NCBI RefSeq assembly: GCF_000284595.1
Contig: NC_017671.1
Location: forward strand, 3,195,001-3,259,000
DNA: 64,000 nt
Direction: 5' to 3'
Source: Stenotrophomonas maltophilia D457
Lineage (GTDB): Bacteria; Pseudomonadota; Gammaproteobacteria; Xanthomonadales; Xanthomonadaceae
The notes under the pieces were generated by a model. That model worked only from the letters and a program-made list of their open reading frames with translations, searched no databases and had not been told where the DNA came from. The position numbers were made by a program, and so were the translations under genes. Each line of letters begins with the position of its first letter. Position 1 is the first letter of the stretch. This document shows positions 36,006 through 45,437 of the stretch, piece after piece.

Positions 36006-36902
36006 CTACTTTGCCTGCTCGCAGAACTTCTGCCGGTACTCGAGCGCCTTCGGCATCAGCGCCTGCAGGTTCTGGATGCGGGTACCCGGGTTCGGGTGGG
36101 TGGAGGCGAACTCCGGCGGCGCCTGGCCGCCACTGGCCTGGCCCATGCGCTGCCACAGCGGCACCGCCTCGCGGGGATCGAAGCAGGCCGCTGCGGCCAG
36201 CATCAGCCCCACTTCATCGGCCTGCGTCTCGTGGCTGCGCGCATAGGGCAGCAGGTAGCCGTAGCCCATCGCCGACATCATCATCTGTTGCTGCTGCGCA
36301 TCCATGCCGCTGGCGGCACCAGCCATCTGCCCGATCTGGGTCAGCTTCTGCTGCGCCATCCGCTGTGCACCATGGCGTAGAAGCGCATGGGCGATCTCAT
36401 GGCCCATCACCACCGCCATCGCGTCACGCGTACGCGCCACCGGCACCAGGCCGGTGTAGACCGCCATCTTGCCACCCGGCAGGCAGAACGCATTGGCCTG
36501 CTCGGACGGGATCACATTCACTTCCCACTGGAAATCCCGCGCGAAATGCGCCGGCTGCACGCCGTGCTCCTGTGCCAGCGCGGTCTCCACCACGTCCACC
36601 TTGGCGATCAGGCGCTGGGCGATGTCGCGCACATCACGCGCGATCGGCGCATTCGGATCCATCGGCCGTTCCTGCGACAGGATCTGCTGGTAGGCCTGCA
36701 GCCCGAGCGCGGTCTCCTGGCGCGCATCCAGGCTGCTGTCGATCATCACCTTCTCGCCGGTGTAGGGATCGACCGTGCGATTGGAGAACCAGTAGAACAC
36801 CGCATAGCCCGCTGCCAGCAGCAGCACCCACCAGCGGATGTTGCCGAACAGGCCGCGCCGCTGCGGGCCTTGCGGCGAGCGGGAAAAGGGATCGTTGCGC
36901 AT
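36006..36902 (-). CDS. M48 family metalloprotease
   Basis: 298 residues. N-terminal membrane anchor (IRWWVLLLAAGYAVFYWFS) and a periplasmic zinc peptidase with VVMGHEIAHALLRHGAQRM and the third ligand region RSHETQADEVGLMLAA. It ends in a conserved STHPNPGTRIQNLQALMPKAL, as in LoiP/YcaL/BepA relatives but without a TPR part. It probably degrades misfolded envelope proteins. It lies alone, 84 bp before the formylglycine-enzyme-like gene stop on the same strand. Confidence 0.9.
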   Translation of the reverse strand: MRNDPFSRSPQGPQRRGLFGNIRWWVLLLAAGYAVFYWFSNRTVDPYTGEKVMIDSSLDARQETALGLQAYQQILSQERPMDPNAPIARDVRDIAQRLIAKVDVVETALAQEHGVQPAHFARDFQWEVNVIPSEQANAFCLPGGKMAVYTGLVPVARTRDAMAVVMGHEIAHALLRHGAQRMAQQKLTQIGQMAGAASGMDAQQQQMMMSAMGYGYLLPYARSHETQADEVGLMLAAAACFDPREAVPLWQRMGQASGGQAPPEFASTHPNPGTRIQNLQALMPKALEYRQKFCEQAK

Positions 36903-36986
36903 CGGTGTCTTCCAGCAGGCCCCGCCGGCCGGCGGGCACGGCGCAATCTTAGTGCGCGGACGCCAGCAGCGGGTGAAGCCCGATGC

Positions 36987-38873
36987 TCAGATGCCCCGCA
37001 CCAGACGGAAGCCGATGCGCGCGTTGGTGGTGTCCGAGTCCTGCGATTGCCGCCAGGCCGCACGGGTCTGCTCGGGCGCATTGGCCCAGTTGCCACCCCG
37101 GATCACCCGCGACCGGCAGCCCGGGTTGAACCAGGCGACACCATCGGACGGCGCACGCCGGTAGCTGGCATGCCAGCAGTCGGCCACCCACTCGCTGAGA
37201 TTGCCAGCCATGTCGTGCAGGCCGAAGGCATTGGCCTGGAAACTGGCCACCGGCGCGGGCCCCCACCAGCCATCGCCATAGCCGACGAAGGCGTTGTGCC
37301 AGTGCCGCCCCGAGGGCGAGACATCCTTGCTGCCGGTGAAGTTGCCAGCGCCGGGCGGCGGCGTGCCGGCGTCGCCCCACGGATAACGGCCACTGCTGCC
37401 GGCACGCAGCGCGTACTCGAATTCGGCCTCGCTCGGCAGCCGGTAGCTGCGTCCTGTCTGCTCGGACAGCCACGCCGCGTAGTTTTCGGCATCACGCACG
37501 CTCACATGCATCACCGGCGAATTGCCCAGTGCGCGCGCGCCATCGTAATCGGAACGCCAGTCCACACCGCTGCGGCGGATGAAATTGCCGCTGCGCTCGT
37601 CATAGACCACCGAGTGGCCGCGCCGGGTCGCACGCGGCCGCGCATTGGTCGACTTCACATAGCGCTCGAAATCACTGACCGTGATCTCGGTGATCGCCAT
37701 CGCAAACCCGCGGTCGAAGCGCACATAATGCGAGGGCCGCTCGGCATCGCTGGCACCGGGCTCGGCATCACCCGCGCCCATCTGGAAGCCACCATGCGGC
37801 ACCACGATCATCTGCGGGCCGCGCCCGCCATCGCGCATGGCGTCGCTGAACACCTGCCCGGGACGGAAGCTGCCGTAATGGGTGGCCAGGTCGATGCGTT
37901 CGCGCAACTGGGCCACCACCGCATCCCCTGGCAAGGCGATGCGCAGGGCCTCGGCCAGCTTCTCGCGCGCCGGCTTCAGGCCCTGTGGCGTCGCCAGTTC
38001 GCGAAGGCCATCATCGCGCAGCTGCAGCAGTGCCGCCGCGCGGATCTGTTCGATACGTTCGAAGGCATCGGCAATGGCCGGTGATGAGTCACGGACCTTG
38101 CTGGCTTCGGCCAGCCAGGTGCCGGCGCTGGCAAAGTCACGCACCCGCGCCGCGTCCTCGGCACGGCGGATCAGGCCACTCTCGGCCGCCGCCAGGCCCT
38201 GCCGTGCCCGGCTGTTGTGTTCATCCAGGGCCAGCGCTTCACGGAAGTTGCCGATCGCTCCGTCACCGTCCTCACCGATCCGCCCCGAACGCAGGTCTTC
38301 CTCGCCGGCACGGTTGTAGGCCACCACGCGCTGGGCGAGCTCCACCCGTCCCTGCAGCGCGCGCACCTTCTCATCCTTCGGCGCCAGGGTCAGCAGCACC
38401 AGTGCCTGGCGGCTGGCCTCGGCCAGCGCCTCGCGCTGCTGCAGCGGCCGGACCAGCAGGGCATCGGCCTGCTGCTGAAGGCGCTGGCGGGCGCGCTGCA
38501 GGCCGTTGCGGGCCTGGCGGTCATCCGGGTCTTCTTCCTGCACCGCCAGCCACAGCGGAACCGCCGCGTCGGCGTCCTCGTACAGGCGCCCTTCGGCGAA
38601 CGCCTTCTCGGCCGCGCGACGAAGCTGGGCCAGGCTGCGCCCCTGCCGGTCGACCCGCGGTGGCGTCCACCGCTGCACATCCTCGGCGGCATCCTCACCG
38701 GCGATGGTGACGCTGCCCTGCGCCGCCTCCGGCGTCGCGTCCGCCTGCATGCCTTGCTGCGGCCGTGCGTCTTCGCCAGCAGCCGGTCCCGGCTCCGGCG
38801 TCGCCGAGGGCGACGGCGTGCAGCCGGCCAGGGCCAGGGCGGTGCACAGCACGGACGACAGCGGAAAACGCAA
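36987..38873 (-). CDS. Formylglycine-generating-enzyme-like (SUMF1) lipoprotein
   Basis: 628 residues with a TTG start at 38873, supported by AAGGAG 7 bp upstream. The signal FPLSSVLCTALALAGC ends in a lipobox. Residues ~60-330 are helical repeats rich in Ala, Arg and Leu, like TPR/coiled-coil. Residues ~345-628 are an FGE-sulfatase domain (GGFQMGAGDAEP, FAMAITEITVSDFERYV, YRLPSEAEFEYALRAG, VIRGGNWANAPEQTRAAW, IGFRLVRGI). The C-terminal copper cysteines of true FGE are not seen, so it is probably a non-catalytic or ligand-binding relative such as those in secretion systems. The role is unknown. Confidence 0.85.
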   Translation of the reverse strand: MRFPLSSVLCTALALAGCTPSPSATPEPGPAAGEDARPQQGMQADATPEAAQGSVTIAGEDAAEDVQRWTPPRVDRQGRSLAQLRRAAEKAFAEGRLYEDADAAVPLWLAVQEEDPDDRQARNGLQRARQRLQQQADALLVRPLQQREALAEASRQALVLLTLAPKDEKVRALQGRVELAQRVVAYNRAGEEDLRSGRIGEDGDGAIGNFREALALDEHNSRARQGLAAAESGLIRRAEDAARVRDFASAGTWLAEASKVRDSSPAIADAFERIEQIRAAALLQLRDDGLRELATPQGLKPAREKLAEALRIALPGDAVVAQLRERIDLATHYGSFRPGQVFSDAMRDGGRGPQMIVVPHGGFQMGAGDAEPGASDAERPSHYVRFDRGFAMAITEITVSDFERYVKSTNARPRATRRGHSVVYDERSGNFIRRSGVDWRSDYDGARALGNSPVMHVSVRDAENYAAWLSEQTGRSYRLPSEAEFEYALRAGSSGRYPWGDAGTPPPGAGNFTGSKDVSPSGRHWHNAFVGYGDGWWGPAPVASFQANAFGLHDMAGNLSEWVADCWHASYRRAPSDGVAWFNPGCRSRVIRGGNWANAPEQTRAAWRQSQDSDTTNARIGFRLVRGI

Positions 38874-38957
38874 GCAGGATCTCCTTCGGCACGGATGCGG
38901 ACCGACGTTAGGCTATTCTCCCCTGCCTGAGCAAACCCGAGTAGTAGGCCCTGACCC

Positions 38958-40037
38958 GTGGCAATCTGGATCACCACCCCCGCCGAGCTGGATCCGTACT
39001 TCCAGCAGCGTCCGGCCCGCATCGGCCTGGACACCGAATTCATCCGTGAACGCACCTTCTGGCCGCAGTTGGCCCTGGTGCAGATGGCGGTCGGGCAGGA
39101 CATCCTGCTGATCGACCCCCTGATTCCCGGCATGACCGAGGCGCTGGCGCCGTGGCTGGCCGATGAATCGATCGTCAAGGTGATGCACAGCGCCAGCGAA
39201 GACCTGGTCGCCTTCAAGTGGGCCTGCGGCGTGTTGCCACGTCCGCTGTTCGACACCCAGATCGGCGCCTCGCTGGCCGGCATCGGTGGCGGTATGGGCT
39301 ACCAGAAGCTGGTCGCGGAAATCACCGGCGTGGCGCTGGCCAAGGGCGAAACCCGCTCGGACTGGATGCGCCGCCCGTTGTCCGAGTCGCAGCTGCAGTA
39401 CGCCGCCGACGATGTCGAGCACCTGTTCGCGCTGCATGACGCCATCGATGCCAGGTTGCAGGCGCTGGGCCGCCAGCAGTGGCTGCACGACGACGGCGAG
39501 CGCCTGCTGGCCAGCGTCGCCAATGACGAAGACCGTTGGCCGCACCTGGCGATGCGCTCGGCGCAGTTCCTCGACACGGCCGCACAGCATCGGCTGCTGC
39601 GTCTGCTGCGCTGGCGCGATGTGCAGGCACGCAGCAGCGACCGCCCGCGCAGCTGGATCCTGGACAACGAACTGGCCGCCACGCTGGCACGCACGCCACC
39701 GGCCGATGCCGCCGCACTGGGCAAGCTGTTCGAACAGTTCCCGAAGGCACCGCGCAAGCTCGCGGGCGCTGTGTGGCAGGCGCTGGATACGCCGCTGGCC
39801 GATGAGGCCGAAGCACCGCTGGCGCTGCCGGCCAACGACAGCAACAAGCAGGCACTGAAGAAGCTGCAGGACGCGGTTGCCGAGCGCAGCCGCGAACTGG
39901 GCCTGCCGGATGGCGTATTGGCCTCACGCAAGCACCTGGAAAGCTATCTGGAACGCCGCCAGTGGCCGGCCGCACTGGCCGGCTGGCGCCAGCAAGAGCT
40001 GGAAGCGCGGCTGCAGGCGCTGCTGCCGGCACGCTGA
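38958..40037 (+). CDS. rnd: Ribonuclease D
   Basis: 3'-5' exoribonuclease trimming tRNA precursors. 359 residues with a GTG start at 38958. DEDDy motifs: IGLDTEFIRERTFWP, MHSASEDLVAFKW and LQYAADDVEHLFALH. An HRDC domain follows from about residue 205. Divergent from the SUMF1-like gene; the 84-bp gap holds both starts. Confidence 0.95.
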   Translation: MAIWITTPAELDPYFQQRPARIGLDTEFIRERTFWPQLALVQMAVGQDILLIDPLIPGMTEALAPWLADESIVKVMHSASEDLVAFKWACGVLPRPLFDTQIGASLAGIGGGMGYQKLVAEITGVALAKGETRSDWMRRPLSESQLQYAADDVEHLFALHDAIDARLQALGRQQWLHDDGERLLASVANDEDRWPHLAMRSAQFLDTAAQHRLLRLLRWRDVQARSSDRPRSWILDNELAATLARTPPADAAALGKLFEQFPKAPRKLAGAVWQALDTPLADEAEAPLALPANDSNKQALKKLQDAVAERSRELGLPDGVLASRKHLESYLERRQWPAALAGWRQQELEARLQALLPAR

Positions 40038-40134
40038 AGCACCGGGCGCGGCGCCGGATTGCATTCCCGCCGCCGTCGAACGCAACAAGAAGGGCGACCC
40101 GGATCACCGGGCCGCCCTGCGCACTCCAGCAGTG

Positions 40135-40158
40135 CGAGGGTGGGACCGCCCACCCTCG
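40135..40158 (-). terminator. Hairpin after the TonB-dependent receptor gene
   Basis: CGAGGGTGGG-ACCG-CCCACCCTCG, a perfect ten-base-pair stem 10 bp beyond the receptor stop. No T run follows, so it may be a transcript-stabilising hairpin. A further GC-rich hairpin (GGCGACCCGG/CCGGGCCGCC) is at 40093-40116. Confidence 0.5.
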
Positions 40159-40168
40159 CGGCAATGCC

Positions 40169-42463
40169 TTACCAGTTCATGTTCAACGAGACACCGACGG
40201 TGCGCGGTTCGTTGTAGACCGCGGCCATGTAGTTCTCGATCACACCCTTGAGGTTCTTCTCGTTGGTGATGTTGCGCGCGAACAGCGCCACTTCATAGGC
40301 ACCGTAGTTGCCCGAGTAGCCGATCTTCAGGCCGCCCTCGAAATCACCCTTGGAGTTGAACTCCTTGCTGTCGTACAGCACGAAGCTGGTGTAGCCCTGC
40401 TTGTTCCAGTCGGTGGACACGAACATGGTGCCCGCGTCGCTGACCGGGAAGTCGTAGCGGGCGGCCAGGTTGACGTTGTACTTCGGCGCGTTCGGCAGCG
40501 GGTTGCCGTCGATCTGCGCGAAGGTATTGGCACCGACCTTGATGGTCGGGTCATTCACCGTGCACACCACCTTGCCGTTGAGGCCGCAGACCTGCGCGTA
40601 GACGCGCTTGTCCTTGATCTCGCTGTGCAGCAGGCTGACGCCGGCGCTCAGGGTCAGGTTCGGGATCGGGCGCAGCTCCATGTCCGCTTCGAAACCGTAG
40701 GCCTTGGCCTTGTCGGCATTGAACAGCACGCCGTTGCCGTCCGAATCGTTGCCGTTGAGCTGGATGTCATTGACGGTGTAGGTGAACGCGGTGGCGTTCA
40801 GGCGCAGGCGATTGTCCCACAGGCTGCTCTTCACGCCGGCTTCCCAGGACAGGATGGTCTCGGAATCAGCGGTGGTGAAGTCGGCATTGAACACCGCCGA
40901 ACGGCCCTGGATGGTCGGGCCGCGGAAGCCGCGTGCGACCTTCGCATAGACGCTCACGTCCGGCGTGATCTGGTACATCGCGCTCAGATCCCAGCTCGGG
41001 GTGGTGTCGGACATCTTGACGTCGGTGCGGCCCTTGTAGGTCACCACGCCGGCGGCGGTGTCAGCGGTCTTCAGCAGGCGGGTGTGCTTCTCGTCCTTGG
41101 TCTGGCGCAGGCCGGCCGTGACGGTGAACTTGTCGGTGAAGGCGTAGCTCAGCTGGCCGAAACCGGCCCACGAGGTGTTCTTGTTGCGCAGTCGCACCCA
41201 GTTGTTCGGGTTGCGGGCCGCACCCTGCAGGAACCACGCACGCTGGTAGAAGTCGGTGGTGTCGCTGCCGTTGAAGTAGAACGCACCGGCCTGCCACTGC
41301 AGGGCGCTGTCGTCATGGCTGGCCAGGCGGAATTCCTGGGTCCACTGGTCCAGGTCGCGGATGCGGCCCATCGACTGGCCGTAGCCGTTCGGCACACCGT
41401 TCACCGGGAAGTTCACCGCCGCGCCGCCGTCGGTGTCACCACGGCTGTAGCCGGAGGTGGTCTCATAGGCGGTGATCGAGGTGAAGTCGATCGCGCCGAA
41501 GTCGTAGCGTGCCTTCACCGAGCCGCCGTAGGTCTTGTAGGCCTGCGGGTTGTTGTCGGCTTCGTCGTAGGCGACCTGGTCGCGCGGCACGTCGGTCTTG
41601 TTCGAGCCCTTGGTCAGCGCACCACGCAGGAACAGGGTCGAGGTGCCTTCGTAATCACGGGCGTGGGCCGAGGCCAGGATCGAGAACTGGTCGCTCGGGG
41701 TCAGCAGCAGCTGCGCGCGCACGTTGCGGTCATCGAAGCCGCCCATGGCGTTCTTCTTCGGGCTGACCGTGCCGTCAGCGCTCGGGCCCTTGTAGGTGTT
41801 GTCGACGTAGTCGTCGCGGTGCTGGTACAGCGCCGACACGCGGAACGAGGCGATGTCGTTGATCGAGCCGCCAAAGCCGCCGTCGATCGACACGCTGTTG
41901 TAGGTCGCATAGCTGGCGCTGACGCGGCCGGTGTAGTCCTGGGTCGGCTTCAGCGTGTCGAACTTGATGATGCCGGCGGTGGTGTTGCGGCCGAACAGCG
42001 AGCCCTGCGGGCCGCGCAGCACTTCCACCTGGTCCACGTCATAGACCGGGTTGGACTTCAGCACCACGTGCTCCAGCACCACGTCGTCCTGGATGATCGA
42101 CACCGGCTGCGAGGCACCCAGGTAGAAGTCGATGTTGCCCAGGCCGCGGATATAGAAGCGCGGGAAGATGCGGCCGGTGGTGGTTTCCGCATACAGGCTC
42201 GGCACGCGGCCGGACAGCGCCAGCAGGGTGTCGTCGCCGCCGGCGGTGAAGTCGCGCATGCGCTCGCCCTGCACCACGCCCACCGAGACCGGCACTTCCT
42301 GCAGGTTCTGCTCGCGGTGCTCGGCGGTCACGGTGATCGTGTCCAGGCCCGTCGGGGTCGGCGCGCTGTCCTGCGCGGCGGCACCAAAGCTGCCGACCAG
42401 GGCCAGGCCGGCACAGGCCAGGGCCAGCGGATGGCGGCGGAAGGAAACGAAGGAAGACGACAT
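40169..42463 (-). CDS. TonB-dependent receptor
   Basis: 764 residues from MSSSFVSFRRHPLALACAGL, a signal peptide; an alternative ATG 12 codons upstream (42499) is possible. The TonB box region is LDTITVTAEHREQNLQEVPVSV, followed by a plug with IRGLGN, QVEVLRGPQGSLFGRNTTAG, and a 22-strand-type barrel ending in the aromatic GVSLNMNW. The plug resembles receptors that carry siderophores or complex organic ligands. The substrate is not deducible and there is no partner gene. Any frame reaching the tRNA-Ala gene upstream is an artefact. Confidence 0.93.
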   Translation of the reverse strand: MSSSFVSFRRHPLALACAGLALVGSFGAAAQDSAPTPTGLDTITVTAEHREQNLQEVPVSVGVVQGERMRDFTAGGDDTLLALSGRVPSLYAETTTGRIFPRFYIRGLGNIDFYLGASQPVSIIQDDVVLEHVVLKSNPVYDVDQVEVLRGPQGSLFGRNTTAGIIKFDTLKPTQDYTGRVSASYATYNSVSIDGGFGGSINDIASFRVSALYQHRDDYVDNTYKGPSADGTVSPKKNAMGGFDDRNVRAQLLLTPSDQFSILASAHARDYEGTSTLFLRGALTKGSNKTDVPRDQVAYDEADNNPQAYKTYGGSVKARYDFGAIDFTSITAYETTSGYSRGDTDGGAAVNFPVNGVPNGYGQSMGRIRDLDQWTQEFRLASHDDSALQWQAGAFYFNGSDTTDFYQRAWFLQGAARNPNNWVRLRNKNTSWAGFGQLSYAFTDKFTVTAGLRQTKDEKHTRLLKTADTAAGVVTYKGRTDVKMSDTTPSWDLSAMYQITPDVSVYAKVARGFRGPTIQGRSAVFNADFTTADSETILSWEAGVKSSLWDNRLRLNATAFTYTVNDIQLNGNDSDGNGVLFNADKAKAYGFEADMELRPIPNLTLSAGVSLLHSEIKDKRVYAQVCGLNGKVVCTVNDPTIKVGANTFAQIDGNPLPNAPKYNVNLAARYDFPVSDAGTMFVSTDWNKQGYTSFVLYDSKEFNSKGDFEGGLKIGYSGNYGAYEVALFARNITNEKNLKGVIENYMAAVYNEPRTVGVSLNMNW

Positions 42464-42688
42464 ACCCGACAGGCGGCGGGAATCGGAATGGGAGGGCATG
42501 GAATGCTCTGAGGAGGCGTCCGTGCGGCCTGCGCGAGCCGGGCGGCAAAAAGGAGGAGAACTGCGCAAGCCGCCATTATCCCCCAAATTGTTACGATTTC
42601 GTTGCGCGGCATCCGGGCCAGACAAACCGGACGGTTTCGGCACAGTGCACGCCTTCATGCCACGCCGTCCGGCACATCCCGGGTCGGC

Positions 42689-42717
42689 TTGGCAAGGCGC
42701 AGCCAGTTGGCTACACT
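42689..42717 (+). promoter_or_regulatory. Promoter of tRNA-Ala
   Basis: TTGGCA (42689-42694), 17-bp spacer, TACACT (42712-42717), 13 bp before the mature tRNA. Good sigma-70 match. Confidence 0.75.
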
Positions 42718-42730
42718 GAAGCCCTGCCGT

Positions 42731-42806
<76 letters not shown>

Positions 42807-42819
42807 CTCATTAAGAAGA

Positions 42820-42850
42820 CCCGCCGATCGTCGCGATCTGCGGGTTTTTT
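42820..42850 (+). terminator. Terminator of tRNA-Ala
   Basis: CCCGC, loop with CGATCG/CGATCT, GCGGG followed by six T, 14 bp after the tRNA. Confidence 0.85.
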
Positions 42851-42867
42851 CTTGCATCGATCACGAG

Positions 42868-43041
42868 TCAGGCAGGTTCCTGATCCCCGTCCTTGCGGCG
42901 TGGACCACGCGAATGCGTATCACGCACCTGCTGATCGCGCTGCCCCGGCCGCTGCTTTGCCACGTCCTCCTGCGCCCTGTCCTGACGGCTTTCCTGTACG
43001 CCCTGTTTCGGATCGCCAGGGTCTTTGTCGCGCTCGCTCAT
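42868..43041 (-). CDS. Small hydrophilic protein, 57 residues
   Basis: A 57-codon gene (MSERDKDPGDPKQGVQ... ending KDGDQEPA) with a strong ribosome-binding site AGGAGA 7 bp upstream of the ATG. It is Gln/Arg/Asp/Lys-rich with no membrane segment or cysteines, so it is likely disordered; small proteins of this kind in xanthomonads are sometimes stress-related. Function unknown. Confidence 0.6.
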   Translation of the reverse strand: MSERDKDPGDPKQGVQESRQDRAQEDVAKQRPGQRDQQVRDTHSRGPRRKDGDQEPA

Positions 43042-43238
43042 CGAAGTCTCCTGTGCCGGCGAAGGCCGATCAGGACTTCACGCTAGAGGCTGCGCAGTGA
43101 TCCGCAGGTCAGGCCCGCGCGAACAGCGTGTGCAGTTCCGCTTGCCGCCGCAGCTCACGGCTCTGCAGAATCCGGACCAACATGCCCAGCCAGTCCGCGA
43201 TGTCACCTCCCGCCCAGCACGCCGCGCGTACGCTGCCA

Positions 43239-43685
43239 ATGCGCCTCGATCCAGCGGACGGCAGCATCCAGCTCGGCCACCTGACGACGTTGATCTGCCC
43301 CACCCTGTCACTGGAGGAGGCGCGCATCGCCTTCGCCACGCTGATGCATGGCGAGCGCGATGCCGGCACCGGCTATCACTGGCTCAGCCTGCACCGGGTC
43401 AGTCTGGGCGGTGCGCCCGCCGGCATCAGCCTGTGCTTCCACGGGCAACAGCTCGACATGGTGACGATCGGCGTCGATCTGCCGGGTGCGACACTGGAAG
43501 ACGGCTGGCCGACCCAGGTCGCGATCGATGCCGAAGTCGCTTTCATGCGTCGCACCTTGGCCACGGCTCTGGGGCGCAAACTGGCAGGTGGCCGCGCCCG
43601 GTTCGACTGGGGCGAGGCATGGGCCCGGTTCGACCCGAAAGGCTTCATGGCCAGCAGCGGTATCCGCTACACGCCGCGCTCATGA
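43239..43685 (+). CDS. Hypothetical protein, 148 residues
   Basis: The start at 43239 (MRLDPADGSIQLGHLTTLIC) is chosen where the sequence begins to look protein-like; ATGs at 43182 and 43200 are in frame. The body has alternating strands (YHWLSLHRVSLGGAPAGISLCFHGQQLDMVTIGVDLP), and ends DWGEAWARFDPKGFMASSGIRYTPRS. No signal peptide or membrane segment. It resembles small cytosolic proteins sometimes found as immunity or effector-accessory factors, but there is no direct support. Stop lies 6 bp from the convergent SDR gene. Confidence 0.6.
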   Translation: MRLDPADGSIQLGHLTTLICPTLSLEEARIAFATLMHGERDAGTGYHWLSLHRVSLGGAPAGISLCFHGQQLDMVTIGVDLPGATLEDGWPTQVAIDAEVAFMRRTLATALGRKLAGGRARFDWGEAWARFDPKGFMASSGIRYTPRS

Positions 43686-43691
43686 CGCCGC

Positions 43692-44453
43692 TCAGGTACG
43701 GGTGATCGACACTCCACCTTCAACACGCATCGCGGTACCGGTAACGAAACTGCTTTCATCGCTGGCCAGGAACAGCGCCGCGTTGGCGATCTCCTCCGGC
43801 TCGGCCATGCGCTTGAGTGCGTGCAGCGAGCGCACGAAGTCGCGGGCATCGCCGGTGGGTGCGGCCTGCCGGCCCATCTCGGTATCGGTACCGCCAGGCA
43901 GCAGCACGTTGCTGCGTACGCCACGCGCGCCGTACTCGGCGGCGATCACCTGGCTCAGGCCGATCAGTCCGGCCTTGCTCGACGCGTAGGCGGCCATACC
44001 CGGGAAGCCCACGGTATGGCCGACAAAGGTACCGACAAACACCAGCGAGCCACCCCCGCGTGCCAGCAATGCCGGCAACTGCGCGCGTGCGGCATGGAAG
44101 GCGGCGTCGAGATTGGTGGCCATCACCTCGCGCCACGCATCCGCCGGGAACTCTGCTGCCGGCACGCCGGGGCCGAGCATGCCGGCATTGTTGAGCGCGA
44201 TGTCCAGGCCTCCGAATGACTGTTGGGCCAGATCCACCAGCGCCTGCGCCGTGCCCGGATCAGCCACATCGGCGGCATGCATCACCACCTCGCCGCCGGC
44301 GCCACGGATCTGCTCGGCCAGTGCGTGCAGCGGTTGCGGCCGCCGCGCATTGAGCACCAGTTTTGCCCCTTCGGCAGCAAAGCGCAGGGCGCTGGCACGA
44401 CCAATGCCAGCGCTGGCACCGGTGATGAGGGCGATCTTGTTGTTCAGGCGCAT
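43692..44453 (-). CDS. SDR family oxidoreductase
   Basis: 253 residues. NAD(P) motif ITGASAGIGRASALRF, NNAG in ALNNAGMLGPG, and catalytic S/T...YxxxK in FVGTFVGHTVGFPGMAAYASSKAGLIG (T in place of the usual S at the first position of the motif region). Ends TGTAMRVEGGVSITRT. FabG-like but not FabG by context. Classical dehydrogenase of unknown substrate, convergent with the 148-residue gene and divergent from the Ada-like gene. Confidence 0.88.
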   Translation of the reverse strand: MRLNNKIALITGASAGIGRASALRFAAEGAKLVLNARRPQPLHALAEQIRGAGGEVVMHAADVADPGTAQALVDLAQQSFGGLDIALNNAGMLGPGVPAAEFPADAWREVMATNLDAAFHAARAQLPALLARGGGSLVFVGTFVGHTVGFPGMAAYASSKAGLIGLSQVIAAEYGARGVRSNVLLPGGTDTEMGRQAAPTGDARDFVRSLHALKRMAEPEEIANAALFLASDESSFVTGTAMRVEGGVSITRT

Positions 44454-44585
44454 GAGGGTGGTACCGGTTGTGGAGTGGCCGCCACGATGCCGCGCCTCCG
44501 GCCCACCAACACTCCGTTTCCGGGCCTCGCGGCCAGGTGCAGGAAACGGAGTTTCCGCAGAACCGGCACGTGCCAGAATCCGCCC

Positions 44586-45428
44586 ATGGACAGCACCGCC
44601 ACCACCGCCCTCGACGCCCGCGTCGAACGGGTCTGCCGCCATCTGCAGGCCAGCCTCGACGAGCCCTCGCTGCAGGAGCTGGCCGACATCGCCGGCTGCA
44701 GCCCGACGCGCCTGCATCGCCTGTTCAAGCAGGCCACCGGGCTGACCCCCAAGCAGTACGCTGCCGCGCTGCGCGCCGACCGCCTGCGCACCGGGCTCGA
44801 ACAGCAGGAGCGCATCACCGATGCCTTCCACGATGCCGGCTTCGGCTCCAGCGGGCGCTTCTACGAGAACGCACCGAAGTTGCTGGGCATGACTCCCAAG
44901 CAATGGCGCGCAGGTGGTCTCGGCGAAGTCATCCACTTCGCGCTGGCCGAAAGCTCACTGGGCAGCGTGCTGGTGGCCAGCAGCGGGACCGGCGTGGTCG
45001 CGATCCTGCTCGGCGACGATCCGGAGGCGCTGCTGCAGTCACTGCAGCAACGCTTCCGCCAGGCCGAACTGGTCGGTGCCGACCACGGCTATGAGCAACT
45101 GGTGGCACAGGTGGTGGGCCTGGTCGAGGATCCCTCGCGAGGCGCCACACTGCCGCTGGATATCCGCGGCACCGCCTTCCAGCAGCGGGTATGGCAGGCA
45201 CTGCAGCAGATTCCGCGCGGCCAGACCGCGTCGTATGCGGATATTGCCGCGCATATCGGTGCACCACGCTCGAGTCGTGCGGTGGCACGTGCCTGCGCGA
45301 GCAATCCATTGGCGGTAGCCGTGCCCTGCCACCGCGTGGTGCGCCGCGACGGTGACCTGTCCGGCTATGCCTGGGGCGTTGCGCGCAAGCGCGAACTGCT
45401 GCGCCGGGAAAAGGTCGCCAACGGCTGA
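44586..45428 (+). CDS. Methylated-DNA cysteine methyltransferase with AraC-type HTH (Ada-like)
   Basis: 280 residues. The N-terminal AraC helix-turn-helix (ELADIAGCSPTRLHRLFKQATGL..., residues ~30-110) is joined to an Ogt-type domain with the methyl-acceptor cysteine in VAVPCHRVVRRDGDLSGYAWG and SYADIAAHIGAPRSSRAVA. It lacks the zinc-binding phosphotriester domain of Ada, so it can repair O6-methylguanine and may sense it through the same cysteine. It resembles the Ada fusions of xanthomonads. GTAG repeats follow the stop. Confidence 0.9.
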   Translation: MDSTATTALDARVERVCRHLQASLDEPSLQELADIAGCSPTRLHRLFKQATGLTPKQYAAALRADRLRTGLEQQERITDAFHDAGFGSSGRFYENAPKLLGMTPKQWRAGGLGEVIHFALAESSLGSVLVASSGTGVVAILLGDDPEALLQSLQQRFRQAELVGADHGYEQLVAQVVGLVEDPSRGATLPLDIRGTAFQQRVWQALQQIPRGQTASYADIAAHIGAPRSSRAVARACASNPLAVAVPCHRVVRRDGDLSGYAWGVARKRELLRREKVANG

Positions 45429-45437
45429 CGCCACCCG

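Noticed and set aside
35393..36952. Long frames in the 35356-36005 gap and over the M48 gene
   Set aside because: They cover palindromes and structured repeats and the antisense of the protease; Arg/Pro/Ala-rich with no domain.
43128..43238. Longer starts for the 148-residue protein
   Set aside because: The first ~37 residues (MCSSACRRSSRLCRIRTN...) are Arg/Ser-rich and look like shifted-frame translation; the later ATG starts where the sequence becomes protein-like.
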